A DNA stretch of 64,000 bases from Bradyrhizobium sp. WSM1743 (GTDB taxonomy: Bacteria > Pseudomonadota > Alphaproteobacteria > Rhizobiales > Xanthobacteraceae), in NCBI RefSeq assembly GCF_000473065.1, contig NZ_AXAZ01000012.1:105033-169032 (forward strand). The letters run 5' to 3'. This document shows positions 1 to 8,517 of this stretch, one piece after another. Position numbers and translations under genes: made by a program. The notes beneath the pieces are model-generated. The model worked only from the letters and a program-made list of their open reading frames with translations, was not told the origin of the DNA and ran no database searches. Position 1 is the stretch's first letter; each line of letters begins with the position of its first letter.

Positions 1-154
1 TCATTCCGGCCACGTCGCGCTGGTCATCACCGCGATGGGGCCCGAAGGCACCTTTGATGCCCGCTGGGACAGCCCGATCGCGCACGCGCTGCGCGACTGT
101 GCCAGCGGCATCTCGAAGCGGCTGGGTCACGGGATGACGATCGCGGCGGAGTGA
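1..154 (+). CDS. IclR-family transcriptional regulator, C-terminal fragment
   Basis: The reading frame is open from the window edge to a TGA at 152-154 and gives about 50 residues. The text reads VALVITAMGPEG early and ISKRLG near the end. This matches the end of the IclR effector-binding (GAF-like) domain, where a hydrophobic strand is followed by a helix ending in S-x-R-L-G. The DNA-binding part lies upstream of the window. IclR proteins commonly control catabolic operons, so it may regulate the oxidoreductase cluster downstream, although those genes are on the other strand. The family call rests on a short C-terminal signature only. Confidence 0.6.
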   Translation, partial: HSGHVALVITAMGPEGTFDARWDSPIAHALRDCASGISKRLGHGMTIAAE

Positions 155-181
155 GGGGCAGACTGCCCACCTTACGACGAT

Positions 182-305
182 TGTCATTCCCCGCGAAAGC
201 GGGGAATCCAGTACGCCGCAGCGGATGTGGCGAGAGCGAGCTCTTCAACGCCGGCCTCTGGAATACTGGATCGCCCGGTCAAGCCGGGCGACAGCGAGAA
301 TGGAG
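182..305. repeat. Palindromic intergenic repeat (type A, copy 1)
   Basis: The segment begins with a TCATTCCCCGC stem that folds back on GCGGGGAATCCAG. It ends with TACTGGATCGCCCGG and the hairpin CGCCCGG-TCAAG-CCGGGCG. The same building blocks in the same order occur at 63508-63634. It lies between convergent genes (IclR tail on plus, SDR on minus), where such hairpins can also stop transcription from both sides. Confidence 0.75.
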
Positions 306-310
306 CCGCC

Positions 311-1090
311 CTACTTCTCCTTCACCGGCACCGTATAATTCAGGACCAGCCGGCCGCCATCCGGATAGATCGTCTGCCCGGTGATGTAGGACGCATCGTC
401 GCTGGCAAGGAACGCGACAACGGACGCGACCTCGCTCGGCTCGCCGCCACGGCCCGCCGGCGTGCGTGACATCACGGTCTTGCGGGCATCCTCCGAGGTG
501 TAGATCGACGACGCCACCATGTCGGTCAGGATCGTCCCCGGCCCGACCGCGACGACACGAATGTTGTGTGGGGCCAGTGCGACAGCCGCGACGGAGGTGA
601 GCTGCTTCATGCCGCCCTTGGACATGGCATAGGTCGCCAGCGCCGGGATCGCCAGCAGCGCGTTCACCGAGGACATGTTGATGATGACCCCGCCGCCACC
701 TTGCGCGATCATCTGCTTCGCCGCCGCCTGCACGCCGAAGAACGCGCCCTTCAAATTGATGCCGATGATCTCGTCGAAATCCTGCTCGGTGATGTCGAGA
801 ATGTCCTGATTGCGAGCCACGCCGGCGTTGTTGACCATGATGTCAAGCCGGCCGAACTCCTTCACCGCGGTGGCGACGAGCTGATCGACATCAGGGCGCC
901 TGGCGACGTTGCCGACGACGGTGCGCAAGGCATCCGGCCGTCCCAGCTCGGCGGCCGTGGCGGCGAGGCCATCGGCGTCGACGTCGGAGATGACGACCTT
1001 GACGCCGTCGTCCAAAAATCTCTTCGCGCAGGCCTTGCCGATGCCGCGCGCCGCGCCGGTGATGGCGGCGACCTTGCCGGACAGTTTCAT
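311..1090 (-). CDS. SDR-family NAD(P)-dependent oxidoreductase
   Basis: A 259-residue classical short-chain dehydrogenase. The cofactor-binding motif TGAARGIG is at residues 11-18, the NNAG motif is at about 87-90, and the active-site serine (NMSS) is followed by Y-x-x-x-K as YAMSK. The C-terminal part carries the usual PAGRGG and SYITGQTIYPDGG segments. It is the last gene of a minus-strand run of four (ThDP enzyme, FAD dehydrogenase, racemase-like, SDR), 38 bp after the previous gene, so it is probably co-transcribed. The substrate cannot be read from sequence. In this context it may reduce or oxidise an aldehyde, ketone or hydroxy acid produced by its neighbours. Confidence 0.9.
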   Translation of the reverse strand: MKLSGKVAAITGAARGIGKACAKRFLDDGVKVVISDVDADGLAATAAELGRPDALRTVVGNVARRPDVDQLVATAVKEFGRLDIMVNNAGVARNQDILDITEQDFDEIIGINLKGAFFGVQAAAKQMIAQGGGGVIINMSSVNALLAIPALATYAMSKGGMKQLTSVAAVALAPHNIRVVAVGPGTILTDMVASSIYTSEDARKTVMSRTPAGRGGEPSEVASVVAFLASDDASYITGQTIYPDGGRLVLNYTVPVKEK

Positions 1091-1128
1091 GGTCTCACTC
1101 CAGGACTTCGGACGATCTCACCGTCAAA

Positions 1129-1872
1129 TCACGTGAATACGCGCGGGCGCAAGCCCGCATGAAACCAGGTGATCATGGAATAGATGTCGTAGACGGGCAA
1201 TCCCACTTCAGCCTGAAGCGCCGCGGCATAGGGCGGCATATTGGTGCATTCGAGCACGATGGCGCCGACATCCGGATTTTTGGCAACGAGCTCCTTGCCG
1301 GCCTCGACCACGTCGCGCTCGGCCTGGGCGATGTCCATGTCGTCCTTCTCGGCCTTGATCAGGACACGGAAAAACTCCTTGCCGTTCTCAGTGCCGACCA
1401 GCGGCGTGTCGAGCGGCACGCCGGCACCTTCGAGATGGGCCGGCGTCAAGGTCGAGCCTGATACCGTGACGAGGCCGACGCGCTTGCCCGGCGGCAGGGT
1501 TGCCTGCACCCACGGCACCTGCATCAGCGAGGAGGTCGCGACGGGAACGCCGACGGCCGCCGCGATCTCCTTCTGAAACAGCGAGAGGAAGCCGCAATTG
1601 GTGGTGATGGCCTCGGCCCCCAGCCGCACCAGATCCTTGGCCGCGTCGATGAAGTCCGGCAGCAGGCCGGCCGCACCCTTTAGCACCACCTTCTCCGGCG
1701 AGGCGCCGCTGACGACGCGATAGAGCACCGGGAACGGCCAGGTCGTGCCGTTGCCCATGTCGCCGGGGATGCGGGGGAAGCGCGCTTCCAGCATCAGGAT
1801 GCCGAGCGGCGCGCCATAGACGGCCTTGCCGCCACGGGCGATGCGAGAAGGCGAGTTGGCAGGATAAGTCAT
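1129..1872 (-). CDS. Aspartate/glutamate racemase-family protein
   Basis: A 247-residue protein with the two cysteine motifs of the Asp/Glu/hydantoin racemase superfamily: TTNCGF in the middle and LECTNM near the C-terminus. The N-terminal MLEARFPRIPGDMGN region is typical of a subgroup annotated simply as Asp/Glu racemase family. These enzymes use two cysteines for cofactor-independent proton exchange at the alpha carbon, although some relatives are decarboxylases or isomerases. It starts 9 bp after the end of the DadA-like gene, which suggests co-expression. Racemisation next to an FAD D-amino-acid dehydrogenase would make chemical sense, but the substrate is unknown. Confidence 0.8.
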   Translation of the reverse strand: MTYPANSPSRIARGGKAVYGAPLGILMLEARFPRIPGDMGNGTTWPFPVLYRVVSGASPEKVVLKGAAGLLPDFIDAAKDLVRLGAEAITTNCGFLSLFQKEIAAAVGVPVATSSLMQVPWVQATLPPGKRVGLVTVSGSTLTPAHLEGAGVPLDTPLVGTENGKEFFRVLIKAEKDDMDIAQAERDVVEAGKELVAKNPDVGAIVLECTNMPPYAAALQAEVGLPVYDIYSMITWFHAGLRPRVFT

Positions 1873-1881
1873 GGTGCGCTC

Positions 1882-3147
1882 TCAGAGGAAACGATCGGGT
1901 GCGAACGGCGCGAGTGGAATCTCGGCCTGCTTGCCGCTCAGGAGCTGGGCGACAAGACGGCCGGTGCGGGCCGAGCCGACCAAGCCGACATGGCCATGGC
2001 CGAAGGCATAGACGATGTCGCGGGAGGCGCGCGCATAGCCGATGCAGGGACGTCCGTCCGGCATGCTCGGGCGATGGCCGAACCAGGTTTTGATGCGCGA
2101 GGCCGGGATGTCCTTCGGCAGTTTCGGGAACATCCCGAGCAGATGGTTGCGCAGGATTTCGGCACGCTTCCAGTTCGGCGCGGCTTCGAGACCGGCGATC
2201 TCGACCGTGCCGGCGGCACGCAGGCCCTTGTCGGTCCAGTTCACCACCATCTTGGCGTCGGATACCATCATCGAGCTGCGCGGACCTACTTCCGGCTTCT
2301 CGATCATGACGTGATAGCCGCGCTCGGTCTCGAGCGGCAGGGAATCGCCGACTGATGCGGTGAGCTGCTTCGAGCGGGCACCGGCCGCGACCACCGCGGC
2401 ATCGCAAGCGATCTCGCCGGTCTCGGTGAGCACAGCGACGAGCTTGTCGCCGTTGAGCTTCAGACCAGTCGCCTTGGCCCGCACGTGCTTCGCGCCACTG
2501 GCGATCGCATGAGCGGCGAGCGCCGCGACATAAGCGCCGGGATCGCGGCAGCGCCCGGCCTCCTCCACCACCACGCCAAAGGTGTAGCGCGGATGCAGGT
2601 CCGGCTCGCGCTGGCGCATCTCGTCGGCGTTGAGCTCCAGCCATTCGACGCCGAGCTTCTTGCGCAGGCGCCAGCCGAGATCGTTGTCGAAATTGCCGCG
2701 CGAGGTGAACACATGCATCACGCCGTTGCGCTCGATCAGTTCGGGTACGCCGGCCTCTTCGGCAAGCTTCTTGTGCAGCAGCGGCGCATCCTTCAAGAGG
2801 TCGCGCAGCGCAGACGCCGTCGTCTCGACCCGCGCCTCGGTCCAGCCCGAGAGCAGGTACTTGACCAGCCAGGGCAGCGCCTTCGGCAAGTAAGACCAGC
2901 GGATCGCGAGCGGGCCGAGCGGGTCCAGGAGATAGCCCGGCACCTTCTTCCAGACGCCCGGCTCCGACGGCGGGATCACCGAATGCGACGACAGCCAGCC
3001 GGCATTGCCATAGCTCGCCGCCTGTTCGCCGCCGGGCTCGCCCGGATCGATCAGCGTGACGCGATGGCCCTCGCGCAGTGCCTCGATGGCGCTGATCACG
3101 CCGACCGCGCCGGCTCCGATGATGGCGACGTGACGGCCCTCAGGCAT
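1882..3147 (-). CDS. FAD-dependent oxidoreductase, D-amino-acid dehydrogenase (DadA)-like
   Basis: A 421-residue DAO-fold flavoprotein. The N-terminal dinucleotide-binding motif IIGAGAVG (about residues 9-16) is followed by the acidic end of the second strand (LIDPGE) and then an SYGNAGWLS segment typical of DadA-type small D-amino-acid dehydrogenases. The C-terminal GHRPSMPDGRPCIG and YAFGHGHVGLVGSARTGRLVAQLL segments complete the FAD site. DadA enzymes deaminate D-amino acids to 2-oxo acids and pass electrons to the respiratory chain at the inner membrane. The stop lies 9 bp from the racemase-like gene, and the start is 3 bp from the end of the upstream ThDP enzyme gene. The exact substrate is unknown. 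Confidence 0.85.
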   Translation of the reverse strand: MPEGRHVAIIGAGAVGVISAIEALREGHRVTLIDPGEPGGEQAASYGNAGWLSSHSVIPPSEPGVWKKVPGYLLDPLGPLAIRWSYLPKALPWLVKYLLSGWTEARVETTASALRDLLKDAPLLHKKLAEEAGVPELIERNGVMHVFTSRGNFDNDLGWRLRKKLGVEWLELNADEMRQREPDLHPRYTFGVVVEEAGRCRDPGAYVAALAAHAIASGAKHVRAKATGLKLNGDKLVAVLTETGEIACDAAVVAAGARSKQLTASVGDSLPLETERGYHVMIEKPEVGPRSSMMVSDAKMVVNWTDKGLRAAGTVEIAGLEAAPNWKRAEILRNHLLGMFPKLPKDIPASRIKTWFGHRPSMPDGRPCIGYARASRDIVYAFGHGHVGLVGSARTGRLVAQLLSGKQAEIPLAPFAPDRFL

Positions 3148-3150
3148 TGC

Positions 3151-4812
3151 TTACGCCTTCACCTGCGGCACAAAGTCCTTGCCGACCGAGATCGCGCGCG
3201 GATCGATGATGCAATGCAGGATCGACGGCTTGCCCGAAGCGAGCGCGCGCTCGAAGGCGGGTGCGAACTCTTCGGTACGCTCGACCCGCTCACCATGACC
3301 GCCGAACGCCCTGGCGTACATCGCGAAGTCCGGGTTCTTCAGCTGGGTGCCGACGACGCGGCCGGGATAGTCGCGCTCCTGGTGCATGCGGATGGTGCCG
3401 TACTGCGAATTGTCGACCACGATGACGACCAGCGGCGCGTCGTATTGCACGGCGGTCGCGAATTCCTGGCCGTTCATCAGGAAGCAGCCATCACCGGCAA
3501 AAGCGACGACGACGCGATCCGGATATTGCCGCTTGGCAAGCACGCCCGCCGGCACGCCGTAGCCCATCGAGCCCGAGGTCGGCGCGAGCTGCGCGGCAAA
3601 GCTGTGGAAGCGGTGATGGCGGTGAATCCAGCCGGCATAATTGCCGGCGCCGTTGCAAACGATCGCGTCCTTCGGCAAGCGGTCGCGCAGCCAAGTCATC
3701 ACCTGGCCGTACTGGAACGTGCCTGGCAGCTCGCGCGCCTTCTCGGTCCAGGCGAGATAATCCGCATGCGCCTTGGCCGCCTCGCCCTTCCAGGCGACGG
3801 CTCCAGCCGGCTTCAGCGTCTCGACGGCGGCGGCGAAGGCGGCCGGCGTCGCCTGGATCGCCAGCGCCGGTTGATAGACGCGGCCGAGCTCTTCCGAGCC
3901 CGGATGCACATGGATCAGCTTCTGCCGCGGCGTGGGAATGTCGAGCAGCGTATAGGACGAGGACGGCATCTCCGACATGCGGCCGCCGATGAGCAGGATG
4001 ACATCGGCGCCCTCGATGCGCGCCTTCAGGCCCGGGCTCGGTCCGATGCCGAGATCGCCGGCATAGTGTGAATGGTCGGCGTCGATCAGCGAGGCCCGGC
4101 GGAACGAGGTCGCGACCGGCAGGTCGAACCGCTCGGCGAAGCGCGCGATGCTCCTCGCCGCCTCATCCGTCCAGCGTGAGCCGCCGAGAATGACGAGCGG
4201 CGCCTTGGCGCCGGCAAGCATCGCACCGACGCGCTCGATATCGGCAGGCGCCGGCCAGCTCACGGCGGGCTCGATGCGCATGGCATCGGCAACGGCCGCG
4301 GTCTCGGTCAGCATGTTCTCCGGCAGCGCGATCACCACGGGACCGGGACGGCCCTGCATGGCGACGCGGAAGGCGCGCGCGACCAACTCCGGAATGCGGT
4401 CGGGGCGATCGATCTCGACCGCCCATTTCGCCATCGAGCCGAACACGGCTTTGTAGTCGAGCTCCTGGAACGCCTCGCGCTCGCGCATGCCGGTGTCGAC
4501 CTGGCCGACGAACAGGATCATCGGCGTCGAATCCTGCATCGCGATGTGGACGCCGTGGCTGGCATTGGTGGCGCCGGGTCCGCGGGTCACGAAGCAGACG
4601 CCGGGCCGCCCGGTGAGCTTGCCATAGGCCTCCGCCATCATCGCCGCGCCGCCTTCGGCACGGCAGATCACGACGTCGATCGGGCTGTCATGCAGCGCAT
4701 CGAGGGCCGCCAGATAGCTCTCGCCCGGCACGCAGGTGACGCGCTCGACGCCCTGGGCGACGAGCTGATCGATCAGGATCTGGCCCCCGGTGCGGGTGTT
4801 GCGAATGGTCAT
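3151..4812 (-). CDS. Thiamine diphosphate-binding enzyme (acetolactate synthase/benzoylformate decarboxylase-like)
   Basis: A 553-residue ThDP enzyme with the three expected domains. The N-terminal Pyr domain carries the catalytic glutamate in RAEGGAAMMAEAYG, the central domain contains LVILGGSRW, and the C-terminal PP domain has the GDGCF motif followed by a conserved asparagine (VVDNSQYGTI) for Mg-ThDP. I use the ATG at 4812, preceded by GGGAG at good spacing. An upstream GTG at 4842 would add ten unlikely residues. No small regulatory subunit gene is adjacent, which argues against a true biosynthetic acetolactate synthase. As first gene of the operon with a D-amino-acid dehydrogenase, it may decarboxylate or condense the resulting 2-oxo acid (inference). 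Confidence 0.85.
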   Translation of the reverse strand: MTIRNTRTGGQILIDQLVAQGVERVTCVPGESYLAALDALHDSPIDVVICRAEGGAAMMAEAYGKLTGRPGVCFVTRGPGATNASHGVHIAMQDSTPMILFVGQVDTGMREREAFQELDYKAVFGSMAKWAVEIDRPDRIPELVARAFRVAMQGRPGPVVIALPENMLTETAAVADAMRIEPAVSWPAPADIERVGAMLAGAKAPLVILGGSRWTDEAARSIARFAERFDLPVATSFRRASLIDADHSHYAGDLGIGPSPGLKARIEGADVILLIGGRMSEMPSSSYTLLDIPTPRQKLIHVHPGSEELGRVYQPALAIQATPAAFAAAVETLKPAGAVAWKGEAAKAHADYLAWTEKARELPGTFQYGQVMTWLRDRLPKDAIVCNGAGNYAGWIHRHHRFHSFAAQLAPTSGSMGYGVPAGVLAKRQYPDRVVVAFAGDGCFLMNGQEFATAVQYDAPLVVIVVDNSQYGTIRMHQERDYPGRVVGTQLKNPDFAMYARAFGGHGERVERTEEFAPAFERALASGKPSILHCIIDPRAISVGKDFVPQVKA

Positions 4813-5027
4813 GTCGGCTCCCTCAAGGCTTTGGCGATGCACTCATATTCGGAAACTGGCGTAGGACAGGCCGAGAGAGCGCGCAAGTTCGAAAGGCGTC
4901 TCGCAGCCTGCGCAGGCGTCATGCCCGTCCCTGCCGTTTGCACTACAGGCTCTGTCCGCGGTCACGATGGCGAGCTTCGAAATCTTCGTCTACGATCCGG
5001 CCGAACCAACTCGGCTGGAGCACCGGA

Positions 5028-5717
5028 ATGCAAACCATCGGTCTGATCGGAGGCATGAGTTGGGAGAGCACCGCGCTCTACTACAAGCTCATCAACGAGC
5101 GGGTCCGCGACCGCATGGGCAAGCTGCATTCCGCCCCCCTGCTGATGTATTCCTACGATTTCCAGGGGATCAAGGAGATGCAATACGCCGGCCGCTGGAG
5201 CGAGGCGGCGGCCAGTCTGGCGGAGGTGGCCAGGCGCCTTGAAAGCGCCGGCGCGCGAGCGATCGTGCTGTGCACGAACACGATGCACAAATTGGCCCCC
5301 GAGATCATCTCGAGCATGACCGTCCCGTTCATTCACATCGGCGACGCGACGGCGCAGCGGATCCGGGCCAAGGGATACCGGCGGGTCGGATTGCTCGGCA
5401 CCAAGTTCACGATGGAGGAAGACTTTTACATCGACCGATTGCGCGCGCACGGTCTCGACGTCCTGATTCCTCCCGCAGACGAGCGCGCCGAGGTGAATCG
5501 CATCATTTATGACGAGCTGTGCCTCGGGATCGTCGCTGCGCCCTCGCGCCGTCGCTACCAGGACGTGATGGCGGCGCTCGTCGCCGGCGGCGCCGAGTGC
5601 ATGATCCTCGGCTGCACCGAGATCACGATGCTGGTCGGCCCGGACGACACATCGGTCGAGACGTTCGACACCACGGCCATTCACGCCGAGACGGCGGCTG
5701 ATTTCGCGATCGGATGA
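5028..5717 (+). CDS. Aspartate/glutamate racemase-family protein (YgeA-like)
   Basis: A 229-residue protein beginning MQTIGLIGGMSWEST, the standard start of the YgeA/aspartate racemase family. Cysteines are in the expected motifs VLCTNTMH and ILGCTEITML. The start at 5028 is preceded by GGAG (CTGGAG) 8 bp upstream, and a longer frame opening at 4938 lacks family similarity. It diverges from the ThDP operon across about 215 bp that should contain both promoters. It is a different subfamily from the racemase-like gene at 1129-1872, so the locus has two potential racemases. Substrate range in YgeA relatives is broad, so a specific amino acid cannot be named. Confidence 0.85.
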   Translation: MQTIGLIGGMSWESTALYYKLINERVRDRMGKLHSAPLLMYSYDFQGIKEMQYAGRWSEAAASLAEVARRLESAGARAIVLCTNTMHKLAPEIISSMTVPFIHIGDATAQRIRAKGYRRVGLLGTKFTMEEDFYIDRLRAHGLDVLIPPADERAEVNRIIYDELCLGIVAAPSRRRYQDVMAALVAGGAECMILGCTEITMLVGPDDTSVETFDTTAIHAETAADFAIG

Positions 5718-5776
5718 TTTGACCTCCCCGATTTCAGCCCCTTGCCGGGATCGAGCTCCGATGACGTGGGCTATCC

Positions 5777-6562
5777 TCACCCGCTCCGCTTCTGCCGCGT
5801 GCTTGCCAGCAGCACCAGCATGAAGGAGGCCGCCGTCATCAGCGTCGAGATCGCGGCGATGGTCGGGTCGATCTCGTCGCGGAGCGCGGTGAACATGCGC
5901 TTGGTCAGCGGCTGGTACTGGCCGCCGGAGATGAACAGCGCGACGATGGTCTCGTCCATCGCCGAGATGAAGGCGAAGATGCCGCCGGCGATCACGCTGG
6001 ACTTGATCTGTGGCAGCGTCACCGCGAAGAAGCTGCGCAGACGATTCATGCCGAGACTGCGCGCCACCATCTCCTGCGAGGGGTCGAAGCTCTGCAGACC
6101 CGCCAGCACGGAGATGACGACATAGGGCAAGCCCAGCATCACGTTGGCGAGCACGAGGCCGGACATGGTCGCGACCAGGCCGATCTTGGCGTAGACGAAG
6201 AAGATCCCGACCGCGGTGATGATGATCGGCACCACCAGCGGCAGCAGCAGCGCCATATGGATGATGCGCATGATGCGCAACTTGGACTGGCTGATGGCAT
6301 AGGCGGCGGCCACCCCGAGCGGGGTCGCAATCACGACGGTCAGCAGCGCGACCGTCAGCGTCACCCGCGTCGCCTGCATCCAGGCGGCGTTTGAGAAATA
6401 TTGCTGGTACCAGCGCAGCGAGAAGGACGGCGGCGGGAAGCTCAGGAACCGCGCGCTGGAGAACGAGATCGGCGCGATGATCAGGACGGGCAGGATCAGA
6501 TAGACCAGCACCAGCGCGCTGATCACGTAAAGAGCCATCCGGGCGGGCGAGGTGCGCATCAT
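5777..6562 (-). CDS. ABC transporter permease, PotC-like
   Basis: A 261-residue inner-membrane permease with about six hydrophobic segments. The N-terminus (ALVLVYLILPVLIIAPISF) is typical of PotC-type subunits of polyamine/spermidine-family importers, and the EAA loop appears as ARSLGMNRLRSFFAVTLPQIKS. The ATG at 6562 overlaps the TGA of the upstream permease gene by 4 bp, which indicates translational coupling. It forms the membrane channel with the neighbouring PotB-like subunit and is powered by the ATPase encoded at 10593-11693. It is the last gene of the transporter operon. Confidence 0.9.
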   Translation of the reverse strand: MMRTSPARMALYVISALVLVYLILPVLIIAPISFSSARFLSFPPPSFSLRWYQQYFSNAAWMQATRVTLTVALLTVVIATPLGVAAAYAISQSKLRIMRIIHMALLLPLVVPIIITAVGIFFVYAKIGLVATMSGLVLANVMLGLPYVVISVLAGLQSFDPSQEMVARSLGMNRLRSFFAVTLPQIKSSVIAGGIFAFISAMDETIVALFISGGQYQPLTKRMFTALRDEIDPTIAAISTLMTAASFMLVLLASTRQKRSG

Positions 6563-7416
6563 TGTCGCCCCAGCACGCGATCGAGCGAGATAAAGCGGCT
6601 GACGACGAAGAAGATCAGGAGCACGCTCAGGAGCAGCACCACGGCAACCGCGCTCGCAGCCCCGAACTGGTTGTAGAGTTCGACATTGCGGCTCACCAGC
6701 ATCGAGACCATCACGGTGCGACCGCCACCGAGCAGCTCTGGGGTGATATAGAAGCCGAGGCAGAGCACGAACACCATGGTGCAGCCGGCGAGCACGCCCG
6801 GCAGCGACAGCGGCAGGAACACGCGGAAGAATGTCAGCGATGGGCTCGCACCCAGGCTGGCGCCGGCCTGCATGAGATCGCCGGGAATCTTCTGCATGGT
6901 GGCATAGAGCGGCAGCACCATGAATGGCAGCAGGATGTGCACGGTCGCAACCACCGTGCCGAAGGTGTTGTGGACTAGCGCGAGCGGCTCGGAAATCACA
7001 TCGAGATAGCGCAGGAACTGGTTGATGACGCCGGTGCGCTGCAACAGCGCCAGCCAAGCGTAGGCGCGCACCAGCACGCTGGTCCAGAACGGCAGCACGA
7101 CCAGCGACAGGATGAGGATGCTCCATCCTTTCGGCACCGCGTTGGCGAGATAGGCGACGGGATAGCCGAGCAGCAGTGCGATCCCCGTGACCGCGAGGCT
7201 GATCTCGAAGGTCAGCGCAAAGCTGCGCCAATAGACGTCTTCGGTGAAGACGCGGCGATAATTCTCCAGCGTGAAACCGTCATGGTAGACCGATTGCCAC
7301 GCCAGCCAGCCGACCGGCAGCACGATCAGAGCCAGGATCACCAGCAGCGCCGGCGACACCAATGCGAGCATCAGGCCGTGCTCGCGGCGCTGATGCTTCT
7401 GGGAGGGATCTGGCAT
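6559..7416 (-). CDS. ABC transporter permease, PotB-like
   Basis: A 285-residue permease. After a short cytoplasmic lead, a first membrane helix (ALLVILALIVLPVGWLAW) is followed by the spacer typical of PotB/HisM-type importers. The EAA motif region is GASLGASPSLTFFRVFLPLSLPG. I start at the ATG at 7416, 23 bp downstream of the binding-protein stop and preceded by a GAGG-like site. The longer frame that begins upstream would overlap the binding-protein gene. It pairs with the PotC-like subunit through a 4-bp overlap. Confidence 0.9.
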   Translation of the reverse strand: MPDPSQKHQRREHGLMLALVSPALLVILALIVLPVGWLAWQSVYHDGFTLENYRRVFTEDVYWRSFALTFEISLAVTGIALLLGYPVAYLANAVPKGWSILILSLVVLPFWTSVLVRAYAWLALLQRTGVINQFLRYLDVISEPLALVHNTFGTVVATVHILLPFMVLPLYATMQKIPGDLMQAGASLGASPSLTFFRVFLPLSLPGVLAGCTMVFVLCLGFYITPELLGGGRTVMVSMLVSRNVELYNQFGAASAVAVVLLLSVLLIFFVVSRFISLDRVLGRQ

Positions 7417-7439
7417 CGATATCGTCAACGCTGCCTCGC

Positions 7440-8489
7440 TTACTTCTGCATGAAGGACGCCCAGCGCTTCTCGGCCGCCTCGCCCGCGGGTGAGGACCAC
7501 CAGGCGTAGGACATCAGCGCCTGCTTGGCCGCATTCGCCGGCTCGCTTGGCAATTGCGCGGCGCGCTCGGGCTTGATCACGCCGGTGTCGAACGCCTTCG
7601 GGTTACCGGGGCCGTAGTCAATGTGGAGCGGAAGGTTGGCCTGGTGCACGGGATCGACGGCCTCGTTGAGGAATTTCACCGCTGTGTTCAGATTCGGCGC
7701 ACCCTTGAGGATGCACAGCGACGTGCTCTGCAGAATGCCTTGATTGTAGGTGAAAGAGACCTTTGCGCCCTCCTTCGCAACGGCGCTGACGCGGCCGTTC
7801 CAGGCCATCTCCATGTCGACCTCGCCGTCATTGAGCAGCTGCGCCGACTGCGCGCCCGAGGTCCACCACACCGTGATGTGCGGCTTGATCTCCTCCAGCT
7901 TCTTGAAGGCGCGGTCGACGTCGAGCGGATAGAGCTTGTCGGGCGCGACACCGTCGGCCATCAGCGCCGCCTCGAGCGTGGCGATCGGGTGGTTGCGCAG
8001 CGCCCGGCGGCCCGGGAATTTCTTCACGTCCCAGAAATCCGCCCAGCTGTTCGGCGCGTCCTTCGGGAACGTCTTCTGGCTGTAGGCGAGCACGCTGGAA
8101 TAGAACTCGTAGGACACTGAATACGGGCTGCGATAGGCCTCGGGCATCGCCGCGGCGTTGGGGATTTTGGAGAAATCGAGCTTCTCGATCAGCCCCTGCT
8201 CGCCGCCGCGCAGGCAGTAGCCGGTCGGGGTGTCCACGACGTCCCAGATCGGCTTGCCGCTGCCGACCTGGGTCTTGATCGCGGGCCAGGCATCGGGAAT
8301 GGAGTCCTGGTTGATGGTGATGCCGAGCTTCTTGGCGGAGGGATCGAGGATCGCCACCGTCTGCGCCTGCTGATAGGCGCCGCCTTGCGAGACGAAAGTG
8401 ATCTGCTCGGCGGCCTGCGCCGTGGTGCCGCAGAGCGCGACCGCGCCCAACAGAGCATAGCCAAATCCGGAATTCCGTTTCGTCATCAT
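7440..8489 (-). CDS. ABC transporter substrate-binding protein, PotD/extracellular solute-binding family
   Basis: A 349-residue secreted protein. The signal peptide has basic residues (MMTKR), a hydrophobic core and a probable AQA-AEQ cleavage site, and the mature part begins ITFVSQGGAYQQAQ, characteristic of PotD-like binding proteins for polyamines and related cations. I chose the ATG at 8489 because GGAGG lies directly upstream. The neighbouring ATG at 8486 is also possible, and upstream starts would place residues ahead of the signal peptide. It sits first of the three transport genes (binding protein, permease, permease) after the two enzymes. The ligand is probably cationic or amino-acid derived, but this cannot be proven from sequence. 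Confidence 0.9.
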   Translation of the reverse strand: MMTKRNSGFGYALLGAVALCGTTAQAAEQITFVSQGGAYQQAQTVAILDPSAKKLGITINQDSIPDAWPAIKTQVGSGKPIWDVVDTPTGYCLRGGEQGLIEKLDFSKIPNAAAMPEAYRSPYSVSYEFYSSVLAYSQKTFPKDAPNSWADFWDVKKFPGRRALRNHPIATLEAALMADGVAPDKLYPLDVDRAFKKLEEIKPHITVWWTSGAQSAQLLNDGEVDMEMAWNGRVSAVAKEGAKVSFTYNQGILQSTSLCILKGAPNLNTAVKFLNEAVDPVHQANLPLHIDYGPGNPKAFDTGVIKPERAAQLPSEPANAAKQALMSYAWWSSPAGEAAEKRWASFMQK

Positions 8490-8517
8490 CCTCGCCTCCT
8501 CCATCGCCAAAGTGATC

